Program-made: the position numbers and the translations under genes
Source: JABURQ01 sp029243145
GTDB taxonomy: Bacteria > Planctomycetota > Planctomycetia > Planctomycetales > Planctomycetaceae
NCBI GenBank assembly: GCA_965660145.1
Contig: CBFHYX010000005.1
Coordinates: 186,001 to 250,000, forward strand
Reading direction: 5' to 3'
Length of the DNA stretch: 64,000 nt
Shown here: piece after piece, positions 16,038 to 24,829 of the stretch
How the letters are laid out: every line of letters starts with the position of its first letter
Position numbering within the stretch: the first letter of the stretch is position 1
Notes under the pieces: generated by a model
What the model was told of the DNA's origin: nothing
Database searches by the model: none
What the model saw: the letters and a program-made list of their open reading frames with translations, nothing else

Positions 16038-18368
16038 TCAAACTCCCATTTCGAGTTCTTCGTTCTGGATCGCTTCCCATTGCTCCATTGTGTACATCAC
16101 GTCGCGAGCTTGGGAGCCGTTGTACTCGCCGACCACGCCATCTTCGGCCATGTAGTCAACGAGTCGAGCAGCACGTCCATAACCGATACCGAGGGCGCGT
16201 TGTAGCAACGAGACAGAGCCTCGGCCTTCGCGGATGACCACTTCGATGGCCGGTTTATACATGTCATCGTAGATGCGTTCTCCACCTGATCCCGATGGCC
16301 CAGACTCGTTGCTCTTGCCAAGTTCACGAAGCTCTTCGGAATACTGCGGTTCGTAGCGACTATAGAAATCGATGATTTCGTTGACTTCATCGTCACTAAC
16401 ATACGTCCCCTGCGCACGGGTGAGGTTACTGGTCCCCGGCGCGAGGAACAGCATGTCACCGTTACCCAGCAATTTGTCGGCTCCCATTTCATCGAGCACA
16501 ACTCGCGAATCTGTTCGACTGGCGACCTGAAACGCAATACGTGCAGGCAAGTTCGATTTGATCAACCCTGTGATCACATCAACGGTCGGCTTTTGTGTGG
16601 CGAGAACCAGATGGATTCCGACCGCACGCGACTTTTGCGCCAAACGAATGATGTGACCTTCAACATCTTTACCAGAGGTCATCATCATATCGGCCATTTC
16701 GTCGGCGATAATCACGATGTACGGCATATGCTCGGGTATATCGTCTGCTTGGACAGAATCAGCAGCAATCCCAAGTCGGTCGAGAACTTCTTCTTTTCCT
16801 AATTGATTATAAGTATCGAGATGGCGAACACCGGTCCGAGCGAGCAGAGTGTATCGTTCTTCCATCTTTTCGACCGCCCACTCGAGCGCGGCTTCCGCCT
16901 TCTTCATGTCGGTAATGACCGGGTGCATGAGGTGCGGAACTTTTTTGTAAGGACTGAGTTCGACCATTTTCGGATCGATCATCAGCATCTTCACCTGATC
17001 GGGAGTACGAGTCATCAAGATCGAAAGAATCAATGTGTTCAAGCAAACCGATTTTCCCGTTCCGGTACGACCGGCAATCAACAGGTGAGGCATCTTGGCC
17101 ATATCCATGCTGACGGGACGGCCGCTGACATCTTTCCCCAACAGCACAGGAATGCTTAGCTTGCTGATATCTTCCTGACAAACTTCGAGCAGCTCGCGTA
17201 AACGAACTGTCACGGTTTTTTCGTTGGGAACTTCCACGCCAACCGTATTCTTGCCGGGAATGGGAGCGACCACACGGACAGACGGGACACGTAAGGCAAT
17301 CGCCAAGTCGTCAGCAAGTGAAGTCACCTTGGAAAGTCGCAAACCCTTTTCAAGTTCCAGTTCGAATTGTGTCACAACCGGTCCGGTCTCAATCTCGACC
17401 ACTTTGATGTTAAGTTTGAATTCCTCGAACGTCTGCTCTAAAGTCGCCGCCATTTTGGCCGCGTTCTCTGCCAAAAGTTCATACGGAAATTCTTCCGGCT
17501 CGGCTAATAATGTCGTGCTGGGAAGTTGGTAACGCGACTCACTCTCGTCTTCCTCCGTCCACACTCCCTCTGCGACTGGCATCGTCGGATGCGTGATCGT
17601 CGCAGGAACAGACGCCGAAGACACTGCCAAAGGCATCGCCAAAACTTCACTCGGTTTTACAACCGGCAATGGCTGATTGATTTTGAGAGCATTCTCTCGC
17701 TCCATTCTTTCTGCGTTCAGGCGATGTTCTTCTGCCTTCAATCGCTTCCGTTCTAGACGCTCTTCGCGTCGAGCGGCCCATTTTTGCTGAAAGCGTAGAT
17801 AATATGGAGTGAATCGCTGAGTCACTTTTTTCGCTGGCACAGCAAGAACAGCGGCGAGCGCTCGCACAGCATACGTCTCGGACGCAAGCATCAAGCCACC
17901 CACCAACATTGAACCGATTAAAGTCAAACTTCCCGCCCAGGAAAACTCCTGAAGAAGTACCATTGCTCCAATGGCGCCAAGATAACCTCCGCTCCCGTAG
18001 ACCGGCCCCGTAATCATGCCTGGAAACAACAGTTGTATTCCCATACATCCCGCCAGCGCGATGAGAAATCCTCCTAACCAGCGCGAGACACGATCGGTCA
18101 CTTCTTCTCGCTTGAAGAGTGCAATTGTCACAGAAATCATCGCTACCAAAATCAGCCAAACACCGATCCCCGAGAATGTCCACAGGGCATGAGCTAAAGA
18201 AGCCCCCACCGGGCCACACAAGTTGGCAATTTCGGCCGGAGGTGGAAAACTGACCGTCGATGGAGGATCAGCAGCGGAATAACTAAGCAGACTCATCCCG
18301 ACGAACGCAGTGGCACCAGTCATGGCCACAGCGAGCAAGTCGTTCTGGATGCGTTGATAATTCAACAT
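16038..18368 (-). CDS. ftsK: DNA translocase FtsK/SpoIIIE
   Basis: Moves chromosome DNA through the division site. Of 776 residues the first 180 hold several membrane helices; a charged linker follows (about 190-310, RREERLERKRLKAEEH). The motor domain has Walker A GRTGTGKS near residue 436 and Walker B YIVIIADEMADMMM, then HLVLATQKPTVDVITG and NLPARIAFQV. The C-terminus (SLLQRALGIGYGRAARLVDYMAEDG) is the winged-helix gamma domain that reads KOPS-type sites. The translocase is notable because many planctomycetes lack FtsZ. Its start is flanked upstream by a 7-bp phased tract and REP hairpin. Confidence 0.96.
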   Translation of the reverse strand: MLNYQRIQNDLLAVAMTGATAFVGMSLLSYSAADPPSTVSFPPPAEIANLCGPVGASLAHALWTFSGIGVWLILVAMISVTIALFKREEVTDRVSRWLGGFLIALAGCMGIQLLFPGMITGPVYGSGGYLGAIGAMVLLQEFSWAGSLTLIGSMLVGGLMLASETYAVRALAAVLAVPAKKVTQRFTPYYLRFQQKWAARREERLERKRLKAEEHRLNAERMERENALKINQPLPVVKPSEVLAMPLAVSSASVPATITHPTMPVAEGVWTEEDESESRYQLPSTTLLAEPEEFPYELLAENAAKMAATLEQTFEEFKLNIKVVEIETGPVVTQFELELEKGLRLSKVTSLADDLAIALRVPSVRVVAPIPGKNTVGVEVPNEKTVTVRLRELLEVCQEDISKLSIPVLLGKDVSGRPVSMDMAKMPHLLIAGRTGTGKSVCLNTLILSILMTRTPDQVKMLMIDPKMVELSPYKKVPHLMHPVITDMKKAEAALEWAVEKMEERYTLLARTGVRHLDTYNQLGKEEVLDRLGIAADSVQADDIPEHMPYIVIIADEMADMMMTSGKDVEGHIIRLAQKSRAVGIHLVLATQKPTVDVITGLIKSNLPARIAFQVASRTDSRVVLDEMGADKLLGNGDMLFLAPGTSNLTRAQGTYVSDDEVNEIIDFYSRYEPQYSEELRELGKSNESGPSGSGGERIYDDMYKPAIEVVIREGRGSVSLLQRALGIGYGRAARLVDYMAEDGVVGEYNGSQARDVMYTMEQWEAIQNEELEMGV

Positions 18369-18371
18369 GGT

Positions 18372-18427
18372 CTTGTCAGTTTTCAGTGTTCAGTGTTCTG
18401 CTCGTGTAGGCTGGGACTGGTCCCAGC
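18372..18427 (+). repeat. 7-bp phased tract and GTAG REP hairpin upstream of ftsK
   Basis: Units TTGTCAG, TTTTCAG, TGTTCAG, TGTTCTG run to about 18400. GTAG at 18406 opens the perfect hairpin GCTGGGAC-TG-GTCCCAGC (18410-18427), identical to that at 15183-15200. No inverted partner was seen. Confidence 0.78.
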
Positions 18428-18644
18428 AATTCCTCTCCGCATCGAACATCTGATTTCAAAGACACGATCGACACGGGATTTTCTGCGTTTAGAAAAAAGA
18501 TTGTAACTCTCCCTAAACTTAGCACGGTGAAACGACCGAAGTGGTTTTGATCCTTCAAATCGCGGCTTTTCACCTCGCAACCATAGTTGCTGTAGCGATT
18601 AAGCGGAGCAGGAAAGATCGAACGGTCAGAGAAGTAATCAGGGA

Positions 18645-19271
18645 CTATTCGCCCGCTATGTGTGCCTCAATCCAACCGAACAAATCGCGGGCCACATCGA
18701 GCTTTGTTCCACGGAACTGAGCCACAGTTTCAGCATCAGGGCTCAAGACTTCCACATCATTCGAATCAGCGGCGATGGCGGAAGTATCGTTCAAAACGAT
18801 ACAATCGCAATTCTTCATTTTGAGTTTCCGCATGGCATTGGCACGGGGATCTTGAGATTCTAAAGCGAATCCGATAATCCATCGATCTGCCTTTTGCTTG
18901 CCAAGTTCAGCCAGAACATCGGCGGTTTCGATAAACTCAAATGTTACGGCTGTGCCGGTTTTCGTAATTTTCCCAGCCACTCGCTCGACGGGCCTGTAAT
19001 CACAAACCGCAGCGACTGCGATCACTCCATCACATTTCGGGAACAAATCGACACACGTATTAAGCAGATCATCGGTGGTCTCAATGGAATGAACCTCACA
19101 ACCAGAGGGTGGAGAGATCACCACCGGCCCTGTGACGAGAACCACTTCGTGGCCAGCCGCAAGAGCCGCTTCGGCAATGGCATAACCCATGCGACCGGAG
19201 CTGGCATTGGAGAGATAGCGAACATCATCGAGGTATTCGCGAGTCGGTCCGGCTGTGATGAGTACTCGCAT
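18645..19271 (-). CDS. coaB: Phosphopantothenate-cysteine ligase (CoaB domain)
   Basis: Coenzyme A synthesis: joins cysteine to phosphopantothenate. MRVLITAGPTREYLDDVRYLSNASSG is the classic CoaB start, followed by AAVCDYRP and the FALES motif. It has 208 residues and lacks the CoaC half found in fused Dfp/CoaBC. coaC is upstream on the same strand and in the same reading frame, separated by 114 bases that are mostly a REPIN-like repeat. This suggests a fused gene split in two or two genes with a repeat inserted between them. Confidence 0.93.
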   Translation of the reverse strand: MRVLITAGPTREYLDDVRYLSNASSGRMGYAIAEAALAAGHEVVLVTGPVVISPPSGCEVHSIETTDDLLNTCVDLFPKCDGVIAVAAVCDYRPVERVAGKITKTGTAVTFEFIETADVLAELGKQKADRWIIGFALESQDPRANAMRKLKMKNCDCIVLNDTSAIAADSNDVEVLSPDAETVAQFRGTKLDVARDLFGWIEAHIAGE

Positions 19272-19378
19272 TTGTGAGCTATTAGCAACTAGGGATTAGC
19301 AATTAGTTGTGTAGGGTCTGCTGTGCGGACCGTTCTGTTCGTCGTTGTTTTATCTCGTCAGGCAGGAGCCTGACCTAC
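19270..19378 (+). repeat. 7-bp phased tract plus inverted GTAG REP pair between coaC and coaB
   Basis: TTAGCAA/CTAGGGA/TTAGTTG units run to about 19310. GTAG at 19311 opens GGTCTGC-TGT-GCGGACC (one wobble pair); the inverse hairpin GTCAGGC-AGGA-GCCTGAC (19357-19374) ends in CTAC at 19375-19378. The pair spans 68 bp and fills most of the coaC-coaB gap. Confidence 0.82.
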
Positions 19379-19385
19379 AGTTCTG

Positions 19386-19943
19386 TCACGCAGTTGCACG
19401 ATTCAATTCGCGTTCGACGGTAAGTAGAATCTCGGCAGGCTCTGCCATGCGTCCCGCTCCGATTGTACCGCAACTCAGCCAGCCTTCGCCCGGTTCAACG
19501 ATGAGAATTCCGTCTGCCTTAATTTGTTCCAAGTTACGCTGAACCGCAGGCTTGCTCCACATTTCCGTGTTCATTGCCGGACAGACCACAATGGTTCCCG
19601 TGAAAGCTAACGCCAATGTGGAAAGCAGATCATCGGCCATACCGTGAGCGAGTTTGGCAATACAATTTGCGGTTGCCGGTGCAATCACTAACAACTCTCC
19701 CAAACGCGCCAGACCAATATGTTCGCCTTGATAATGCTCGGCGGGAGTGAACAGATCGTCGTTGACGGGGCGGTTGGTTAATGCCTCAAAAGTCACCGGG
19801 CCGACAAACTCTTGAGCCGACTCGGTCATCACGACAGAAACGACAGCCCCAGCTTGCGTTAGCTTACTAGCAAGATCGGCAGCTTTATAGGCAGCGATGC
19901 CACCACTCACGCCGAGTACGATCTGTCGATCCTGCATGGTCAC
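19386..19943 (-). CDS. coaC: Phosphopantothenoylcysteine decarboxylase (CoaC domain)
   Basis: Flavoprotein that decarboxylates phosphopantothenoylcysteine to phosphopantetheine. The 185 residues show VLGVSGGIAAYKAADL at the N-terminus, ANCIAKLAHGMADDLLS with the catalytic-type His region, PAMNTEMW and SCGTIGAGRMAEP with the lid Cys. Length equals the N-terminal half of Dfp. It lies downstream of rpoZ in the yicC-gmk-rpoZ-coaC-coaB run, an order common in bacteria. Confidence 0.94.
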   Translation of the reverse strand: MTMQDRQIVLGVSGGIAAYKAADLASKLTQAGAVVSVVMTESAQEFVGPVTFEALTNRPVNDDLFTPAEHYQGEHIGLARLGELLVIAPATANCIAKLAHGMADDLLSTLALAFTGTIVVCPAMNTEMWSKPAVQRNLEQIKADGILIVEPGEGWLSCGTIGAGRMAEPAEILLTVERELNRATA

Positions 19944-19979
19944 GGCCTCACAATGAGAAACGAAACGGCGCGAAACAAC

Positions 19980-20243
19980 CTACAAGTCGGCGAGTGAAGG
20001 ACCATCATCAGCCTTGGCACCATCTTCACCATCCGCAACTCGCAGATCACCCGAGGTGTCGAGGTAGATCTTGTCTTCCATGATCTCCTCCACCACGATG
20101 GCGACTTTGTCTTTCGTCTGTAATTCGACAAGAGGAGGAGCGCCACGGTTGAGGGCGACCAGCCTTTTCTGAATGAGCGACGATAATTTGAAACGTCCGC
20201 CAACCTTGTTGACGATGTCTTCTTCTTTGAAAGCCTCGTGCAC
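19980..20243 (-). CDS. rpoZ: RNA polymerase omega subunit-like protein
   Basis: An 87-residue protein whose first half (VHEAFKEEDIVNKVGGRFKLSSLIQKRLVALNRG) matches the omega subunit, which helps assemble RNA polymerase around beta-prime. The GTG at 20243 is the likely start: it is one base after the gmk stop and has GAGG nine bases upstream. A longer frame to 20309 overlaps gmk. The C-terminal acidic tail (GDLRVADGEDGAKADDGPS) is extra. Position behind gmk is the usual one for rpoZ. Confidence 0.85.
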   Translation of the reverse strand: MHEAFKEEDIVNKVGGRFKLSSLIQKRLVALNRGAPPLVELQTKDKVAIVVEEIMEDKIYLDTSGDLRVADGEDGAKADDGPSLADL

Positions 20244-20244
20244 G

Positions 20245-20859
20245 CTAGTCCGCCTCTTCTGTTCGCAAAATGTGTTTAATTTCCTCGACAGCCCGATCCA
20301 GTTCGTCATTGACGACCTGATACTTGTATCGATCTGCCAGAGCCAATTCTCGCCGAGCCGTCGCCAGGCGTTTTTGAATCACGTCTTCGGTTTCGGTTCC
20401 TCGGCCTCGCAACCGCGTTTCATATACATCATCGGAAGAGGCACTAATGAAAATCGTGACTGCTTCCGGGTATTCCTGCATCACATTCAAAGCTCCCTCG
20501 ACATCAATCTCGAGGAACGCCCACGCACCTTGCTCGTCTGCTCGCGCAATTTCGGACTTCAAGGTACCATACCAGTACCCGGAACTAAAGACTTCGGCAG
20601 TTTCGAGAAACTCGCCTGCTTTTTGCTTTTGTCCAAATTCTTCCGCAGACAGGAAATGATAATCATCTCCATCGTTCTCGCCAGTCCTCGGGGGTCTGGT
20701 CGTCGCCGACACGCAAATTCGTAGCGAGACCGGGCTATCTTGCAGTAATTTGCGGACTATGGTGGTTTTTCCGCTACCACTAGGGCCGGAAAGCACCAGC
20801 AACCTACTGTTTCCGGCCGACTGATCACCCGATTGCGGCTGGGGTGCGTCACTCGACAT
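20245..20859 (-). CDS. gmk: Guanylate kinase
   Basis: Phosphorylates GMP to GDP with ATP. The P-loop GPSGSGKT is near residue 25, and SATTRPPRTGENDGDDYHFLS, the GMP-binding segment, follows. EIDVEGALNV is the Walker B region. Length 204 is normal, with about 17 extra N-terminal residues. The start overlaps the end of yicC by eleven bases, so the two are probably translationally coupled. Confidence 0.96.
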   Translation of the reverse strand: MSSDAPQPQSGDQSAGNSRLLVLSGPSGSGKTTIVRKLLQDSPVSLRICVSATTRPPRTGENDGDDYHFLSAEEFGQKQKAGEFLETAEVFSSGYWYGTLKSEIARADEQGAWAFLEIDVEGALNVMQEYPEAVTIFISASSDDVYETRLRGRGTETEDVIQKRLATARRELALADRYKYQVVNDELDRAVEEIKHILRTEEAD

Positions 20860-21733
20860 TTTGCAAGACCTCCCGCATTTTTTCGACGGCTGCCTTCATT
20901 TCGACGACGCAGTGAGCAATTTCGACATCATTGGCCTTCGAGCCGATTGTGTTCACTTCGCGATTGAGTTCTTGAGACAGAAAATCGAGCCGTTTACCTT
21001 CTGATTGATCGCTGGCAATGAACTTCTCGAATTGCTTCAGGTGCGAGTCGAGCCGAATAATTTCTTCATTGATGTCACACCGATCAGAAAACTGGCTGAC
21101 TTCACGAATCACATCCGATGGCTGTAACTCGACATCAGCGCCTTCCAACAGGTTTTTGACTCGTTCCAAGATTCGATCCCGGTACTGAATCACGACTTGA
21201 GGGGCTCGCTCAGAGACCAATTTCACCTGCTCAGAAATAAGAGCCATTTGCGAACGCATATCATCGGCCATCGAATCTCCCTCGTGACGACGAAACGCGT
21301 CGAATTTTTCGAGGGCTTCCCGCAACGCAGGTTCGGCTTGTTGCCATTCCACATCCGCGTTGACATTGGATTCGTCCGGCTCTGCAACCACACCGGGAAG
21401 TTGCAACAAGTCTCCCGCATTCAGCACTGGCAGTTGAGTCATTGATTCCCGAAGCTCATCCCATTGTTTCAGGTAGGAATTCAGGTTATCGCCAACAAAA
21501 GAAAAATCGGCTGCCGAACGTCCCACAGTACGCTTGATAGTGACATTGATCGTTCCGCGAGAAATCGTCTCACGAACGACCTTTTCGACGGCCGGTTCGA
21601 GACCAGAAAACGAGTCAGGCAAACGAACATTGAGCTTCAGGTACCGATTATTGACGGCTCGAACTTCGACATGATACACGGTGTCATCGCAGACCTGCCG
21701 AGCGTCACCATATCCCGTCATGCTTAGCAACAC
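20849..21733 (-). CDS. yicC: YicC family endoribonuclease-like protein
   Basis: The 294-residue product starts MLLSMTGYGDAR from a GTG, as in the family (MxxSMTGYG). The internal ENT-type RAVNNRYLKLNVRLPD and the C-terminal RLDFLSQELNREVNTIGSKAND match YicC/YloC, described as endoribonucleases linked to small-RNA turnover and stress survival. It heads the yicC-gmk-rpoZ group. Confidence 0.93.
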   Translation of the reverse strand: MLLSMTGYGDARQVCDDTVYHVEVRAVNNRYLKLNVRLPDSFSGLEPAVEKVVRETISRGTINVTIKRTVGRSAADFSFVGDNLNSYLKQWDELRESMTQLPVLNAGDLLQLPGVVAEPDESNVNADVEWQQAEPALREALEKFDAFRRHEGDSMADDMRSQMALISEQVKLVSERAPQVVIQYRDRILERVKNLLEGADVELQPSDVIREVSQFSDRCDINEEIIRLDSHLKQFEKFIASDQSEGKRLDFLSQELNREVNTIGSKANDVEIAHCVVEMKAAVEKMREVLQNVE

Positions 21734-21820
21734 GATGGTCGCTCACTTTCTTGTAACGTCAAACAGTTCGGCAGCACACCAGTTCTCGCTCATCATCAGA
21801 AGCAGAGCCGCTGATCATTA

Positions 21821-22300
21821 CTACTTATCAGAATCGGTCGCGGGTTTTTCGGTAGAAGATTCTTCGCTAGCAGGCTTTTCAGTCGACTTTTCAGCCGGCG
21901 CAGTTTCCGTTTCTGTCGATTCTTCAGTTTTTTCACTTTCAGAATCTGTGTCGTCGCTGGTTTCTGTAGGAGCCAATCCGGTGCCGGTTGAGTCTTCGGT
22001 TTCCGAATCTCCTGCTCCGGCAGAAGCACCGACAGCGGCAGCATCGTCACCACCTCGATAATTTCCTGAAGAGGCAGCATCCATTAAGCGGATACTAGCT
22101 CCTGCGAGTAACACCCAGACCAGAGCGACACCAACAGTAATTTTGGTAAAGACATCTCCGGCCTTGGTTCCGAAGGCAGACTGTCCACCCATTCCACCGA
22201 AGGCACCGGCCAAACCGCCGCCGCGTCCACGCTGAACGAGAATCAGCAGAATCATAAAGATTCCACTAAGCATGAGTAGTGTTGAAACGATCGTTGCCAT
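21821..22300 (-). CDS. secG: Preprotein translocase subunit SecG with acidic tail
   Basis: Two membrane helices (about residues 3-21 and 52-72) flank the GRGGGLAGAFGGMGGQSAFGTKAGD loop, diagnostic of SecG in the SecYEG channel. The family is usually 75-110 residues; here about 80 more follow, rich in Glu, Ser, Thr and Asp with TEKPA motifs. The tail should lie on the far side of the membrane and looks disordered. It resembles the ATEKP tail of the cyclophilin at 4.4 kb in composition. Confidence 0.92.
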   Translation of the reverse strand: MATIVSTLLMLSGIFMILLILVQRGRGGGLAGAFGGMGGQSAFGTKAGDVFTKITVGVALVWVLLAGASIRLMDAASSGNYRGGDDAAAVGASAGAGDSETEDSTGTGLAPTETSDDTDSESEKTEESTETETAPAEKSTEKPASEESSTEKPATDSDK

Positions 22301-22418
22301 ATCCGCCCTGATCCTCTGACGTCGTGAGACTGAAATTTTTCAGGCACCGACGTCATCTGCTGAGAAAATGTTGTTGCGATTCGCCGTCACTCCGAGGACT
22401 GCGATCATCCATGATAGT

Positions 22419-23174
22419 CTATTTACCGGCTCCTGCGATAATCCCCAGGAAAGAGTCGGCTTTAAGGCTGGCACCACCGACGAGAGCCCCGTCGACATTA
22501 GGCTGACCAATCAGCTCGACTGCATTGTCTGGTTTAACGCTGCCACCATACAAAATACGTGTATTTTCCGCAACCTCAGACGAGTAATGCAGTTCGAGCC
22601 ACTTTCGTAAATATAAGTGAGCTTCCTCTGCTTGAGCGGGTGTCGCCGTCAATCCCGTCCCGATCGCCCAAACGGGTTCATAAGCGATGACGATATCGGC
22701 CATCTGATCTGCCGACACGCCCGCCAATCCCCATGACATTTGCTCGTCTAGAACACTTTCCATCTGCCAGGCCTGACGCTCTTCGATCAATTCGCCGACG
22801 CAAAGTACGACCTTCATGCCGTCTTCGAGCCCTTTGCGGGTCTTTTTATTGACCATTTTGTTGCACTCGCCCAACACATGACGTCGTTCACTGTGGCCGA
22901 CCAGCACGTGTGAGCAACCAACATCTTTGAGCATTTCTGTAGAGACTTCGCCCGTATAAGCGCCGTTGTCTTCGATGTACAGGTCTTGAGAACCCGTTTT
23001 AATGGGGGATCCTTCGGCAGCCGCGGCAATTTCACCAAGATAAGGGAAGGGAGGGAAAACGATCACTTCTACGGAAGTTTCTCCCAATCCCGCTTTGAGT
23101 CCTGCGACAAGGGCTTCTCCCTCGGCCTTGTTGGTATTCATTTTCCAGTTGCCGGCAACAATGACTTGTCTCAT
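22419..23174 (-). CDS. tpiA: Triose-phosphate isomerase
   Basis: Glycolytic enzyme interconverting dihydroxyacetone phosphate and glyceraldehyde 3-phosphate. NWKMN (catalytic Lys), VGHSERR (catalytic His) and YEPVWAIGTG (catalytic Glu) are all present, with YGGSV and DGALVGGASL near the end. The 251-residue form starts at MRQVIVAGNWKMN (23174). A frame extending to 23231 adds 19 residues that do not fit the family. Confidence 0.97.
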   Translation of the reverse strand: MRQVIVAGNWKMNTNKAEGEALVAGLKAGLGETSVEVIVFPPFPYLGEIAAAAEGSPIKTGSQDLYIEDNGAYTGEVSTEMLKDVGCSHVLVGHSERRHVLGECNKMVNKKTRKGLEDGMKVVLCVGELIEERQAWQMESVLDEQMSWGLAGVSADQMADIVIAYEPVWAIGTGLTATPAQAEEAHLYLRKWLELHYSSEVAENTRILYGGSVKPDNAVELIGQPNVDGALVGGASLKADSFLGIIAGAGK

Positions 23175-23278
23175 GACGTATTCAAATCCCTGTAAAATGT
23201 GAGAGTTCTGCAAAATTGAAGCGGGAGCCAATGCGCACCCGTGAATTGCGTTCAGGGAGAAATAACGAACCTGAGCCG

Positions 23279-24529
23279 TTAGTTCAAGGTTTCGGAGCGG
23301 GGATAAGTCCCTAAAATTTCTAAACGGACTGCACCCTTTTTAAGTTGATCCAGCGTTTTTCGCACTTTGGGATCGTTTTCATGCCCTTCAAAATCCAAGA
23401 AAAACAGGTATCCCTGCTCCTCTCCCCGCAAAGGGAATGACTCAATCCAAGTAAGATTCAGCTTATTCGTCTTGAAGATATTCAAGGCATCCGACAACGA
23501 ACCCGGCTCGTGAGGGATCTGCAATAGTAACGCCGTTCGATCAGAACCAGTCGGTTCTTGAAGGTGATCGCCAATCACGGCAAAGCGCGTCACATTATGT
23601 TTGTTATCTTCAATTTTCTCCGCCACGATTTGCAAGTCGTACTCCACGGCCGCCTGTCGACTGGCCACCGCAGCGGCACCCGGTTTGTCGCGAGCCAATT
23701 GTGCAGCAGCCGAAGTGCTGGTCACTTCAATCAATCGGGCATCGGGCATGTTGCGAGCCAACCAATCGCGACATTGCGACAAGGCTTGCGGCTTTGAATA
23801 GATTTCAGTGATTTCGCTGCGAGGACAACGCGACATCAAGTTGTGATGGATACTGACCAAAACCTCGCCACAGATACGCAAGGGCAGCCGAGTGAACATA
23901 TCGAGAGTATCGACAATACGACCATCTGTGCTGTTTTCAATGGGAACGAGTCCGAAGTCCACATGACCACGATTCACCTCTTCAAACACAGAAGCAATTG
24001 TGCTAACGGGTATCAGATCAGCACTTTTCCCGAAGCGTTCGAGAGCCGCAAAGTGAGTGAAACTGTACTTTGGTCCCAAATAAGCGACTCGTGTCAGTTT
24101 GACGGTGCTCTTCGCAAAACTCATGATATCCCGGAAAATCGACCGCACCGTTTCGTCCGGCAGAGGTCCAGGATTGGCTTGCCCCAATTCATTCAACATC
24201 GAGTCATCTGCATGCGGATCGTAGCTTGATGAATTTTTGTCGGGCCGCTTGCTGTAAAGCCTCTCTGTCAGTTGAGCGCGCTTGTTAATGAGCTTGAGAA
24301 TCTCTTTATCAATGCGTTTGATTTCCGCTTCAAGCCCACCTCCATTACGGCCGGAACTCATGATTCGAGTCCCTTTTTTGGTGGCAGGATTCTTTGCAGA
24401 CGCTTTCTGTGAAGCATTGCTCGATTTTTTCGCGGATGACGTCAGAGCAGGTTTTTTTGGAGTTGTGGATTTCTTCTTCGCCGCTTTACGAACCGTGGTT
24501 TTCTGATTTATTCTACGTTTTTTTGCCAT
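23279..24529 (-). CDS. pheA: Chorismate mutase / prephenate dehydratase (P-protein) with basic N-terminal tail
   Basis: Phenylalanine synthesis from chorismate by way of prephenate. A chorismate-mutase-like AroQ helix (EIKRIDKEILKLINKRAQLTE) precedes the prephenate dehydratase domain (VAYLGPKYSFTHFAA, VPIENSTDGR, NVTRFAVIG) and an ACT domain (EPGSLSDALNIFK, TWIESFP) for Phe feedback. Ahead of these are about 56 residues rich in Lys, Ala, Ser and Thr, like a histone H1 tail. ATG at 24529 includes the tail; ATG at 24361, with GGGA eight bases upstream, would omit it and give the usual length. Both starts remain possible. Confidence 0.92.
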   Translation of the reverse strand: MAKKRRINQKTTVRKAAKKKSTTPKKPALTSSAKKSSNASQKASAKNPATKKGTRIMSSGRNGGGLEAEIKRIDKEILKLINKRAQLTERLYSKRPDKNSSSYDPHADDSMLNELGQANPGPLPDETVRSIFRDIMSFAKSTVKLTRVAYLGPKYSFTHFAALERFGKSADLIPVSTIASVFEEVNRGHVDFGLVPIENSTDGRIVDTLDMFTRLPLRICGEVLVSIHHNLMSRCPRSEITEIYSKPQALSQCRDWLARNMPDARLIEVTSTSAAAQLARDKPGAAAVASRQAAVEYDLQIVAEKIEDNKHNVTRFAVIGDHLQEPTGSDRTALLLQIPHEPGSLSDALNIFKTNKLNLTWIESFPLRGEEQGYLFFLDFEGHENDPKVRKTLDQLKKGAVRLEILGTYPRSETLN

Positions 24530-24686
24530 CGCAAGCGGTCCGGTCAATCGTGGATAACTGATTCCAGTCCATTGGCTTTCACTTTTTTAAGGCGTTATTC
24601 GTTCACGCCGTCAGTGTCGTGAGTCATGTTTGTAATGAGCCTGGCAGTCAAAATCAAGGAGCCGATTTTAAGCCTTCCATACCCAC

Positions 24687-24744
24687 TGCCACAATGACAC
24701 CATTTCCAGTTTACACTGCCACTCACGCAGTTGCCATTTTGGCA
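24687..24744 (+). promoter_or_regulatory. TGCCA dyads upstream of the dnaK promoter, possible activator sites
   Basis: TGCCA-CAA-TGACA (24687-24699) and TGCCA-TTT-TGGCA (24732-24744) are inverted repeats of one pattern, and a half-matching TGCCACTCACGCA lies at 24717. The first and second begin 30 bp apart and the third 15 bp on. They fall about 110-170 bases before the expected transcription start, where sigma-54 activators usually bind. Confidence 0.5.
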
Positions 24745-24829
24745 CACTGCAAAACTAAACTCGTCTCCATAAGCACCATATCTCATTATATAACAGCCAC
24801 TTATAGCACTTTCATGTATCGCAACAAAG

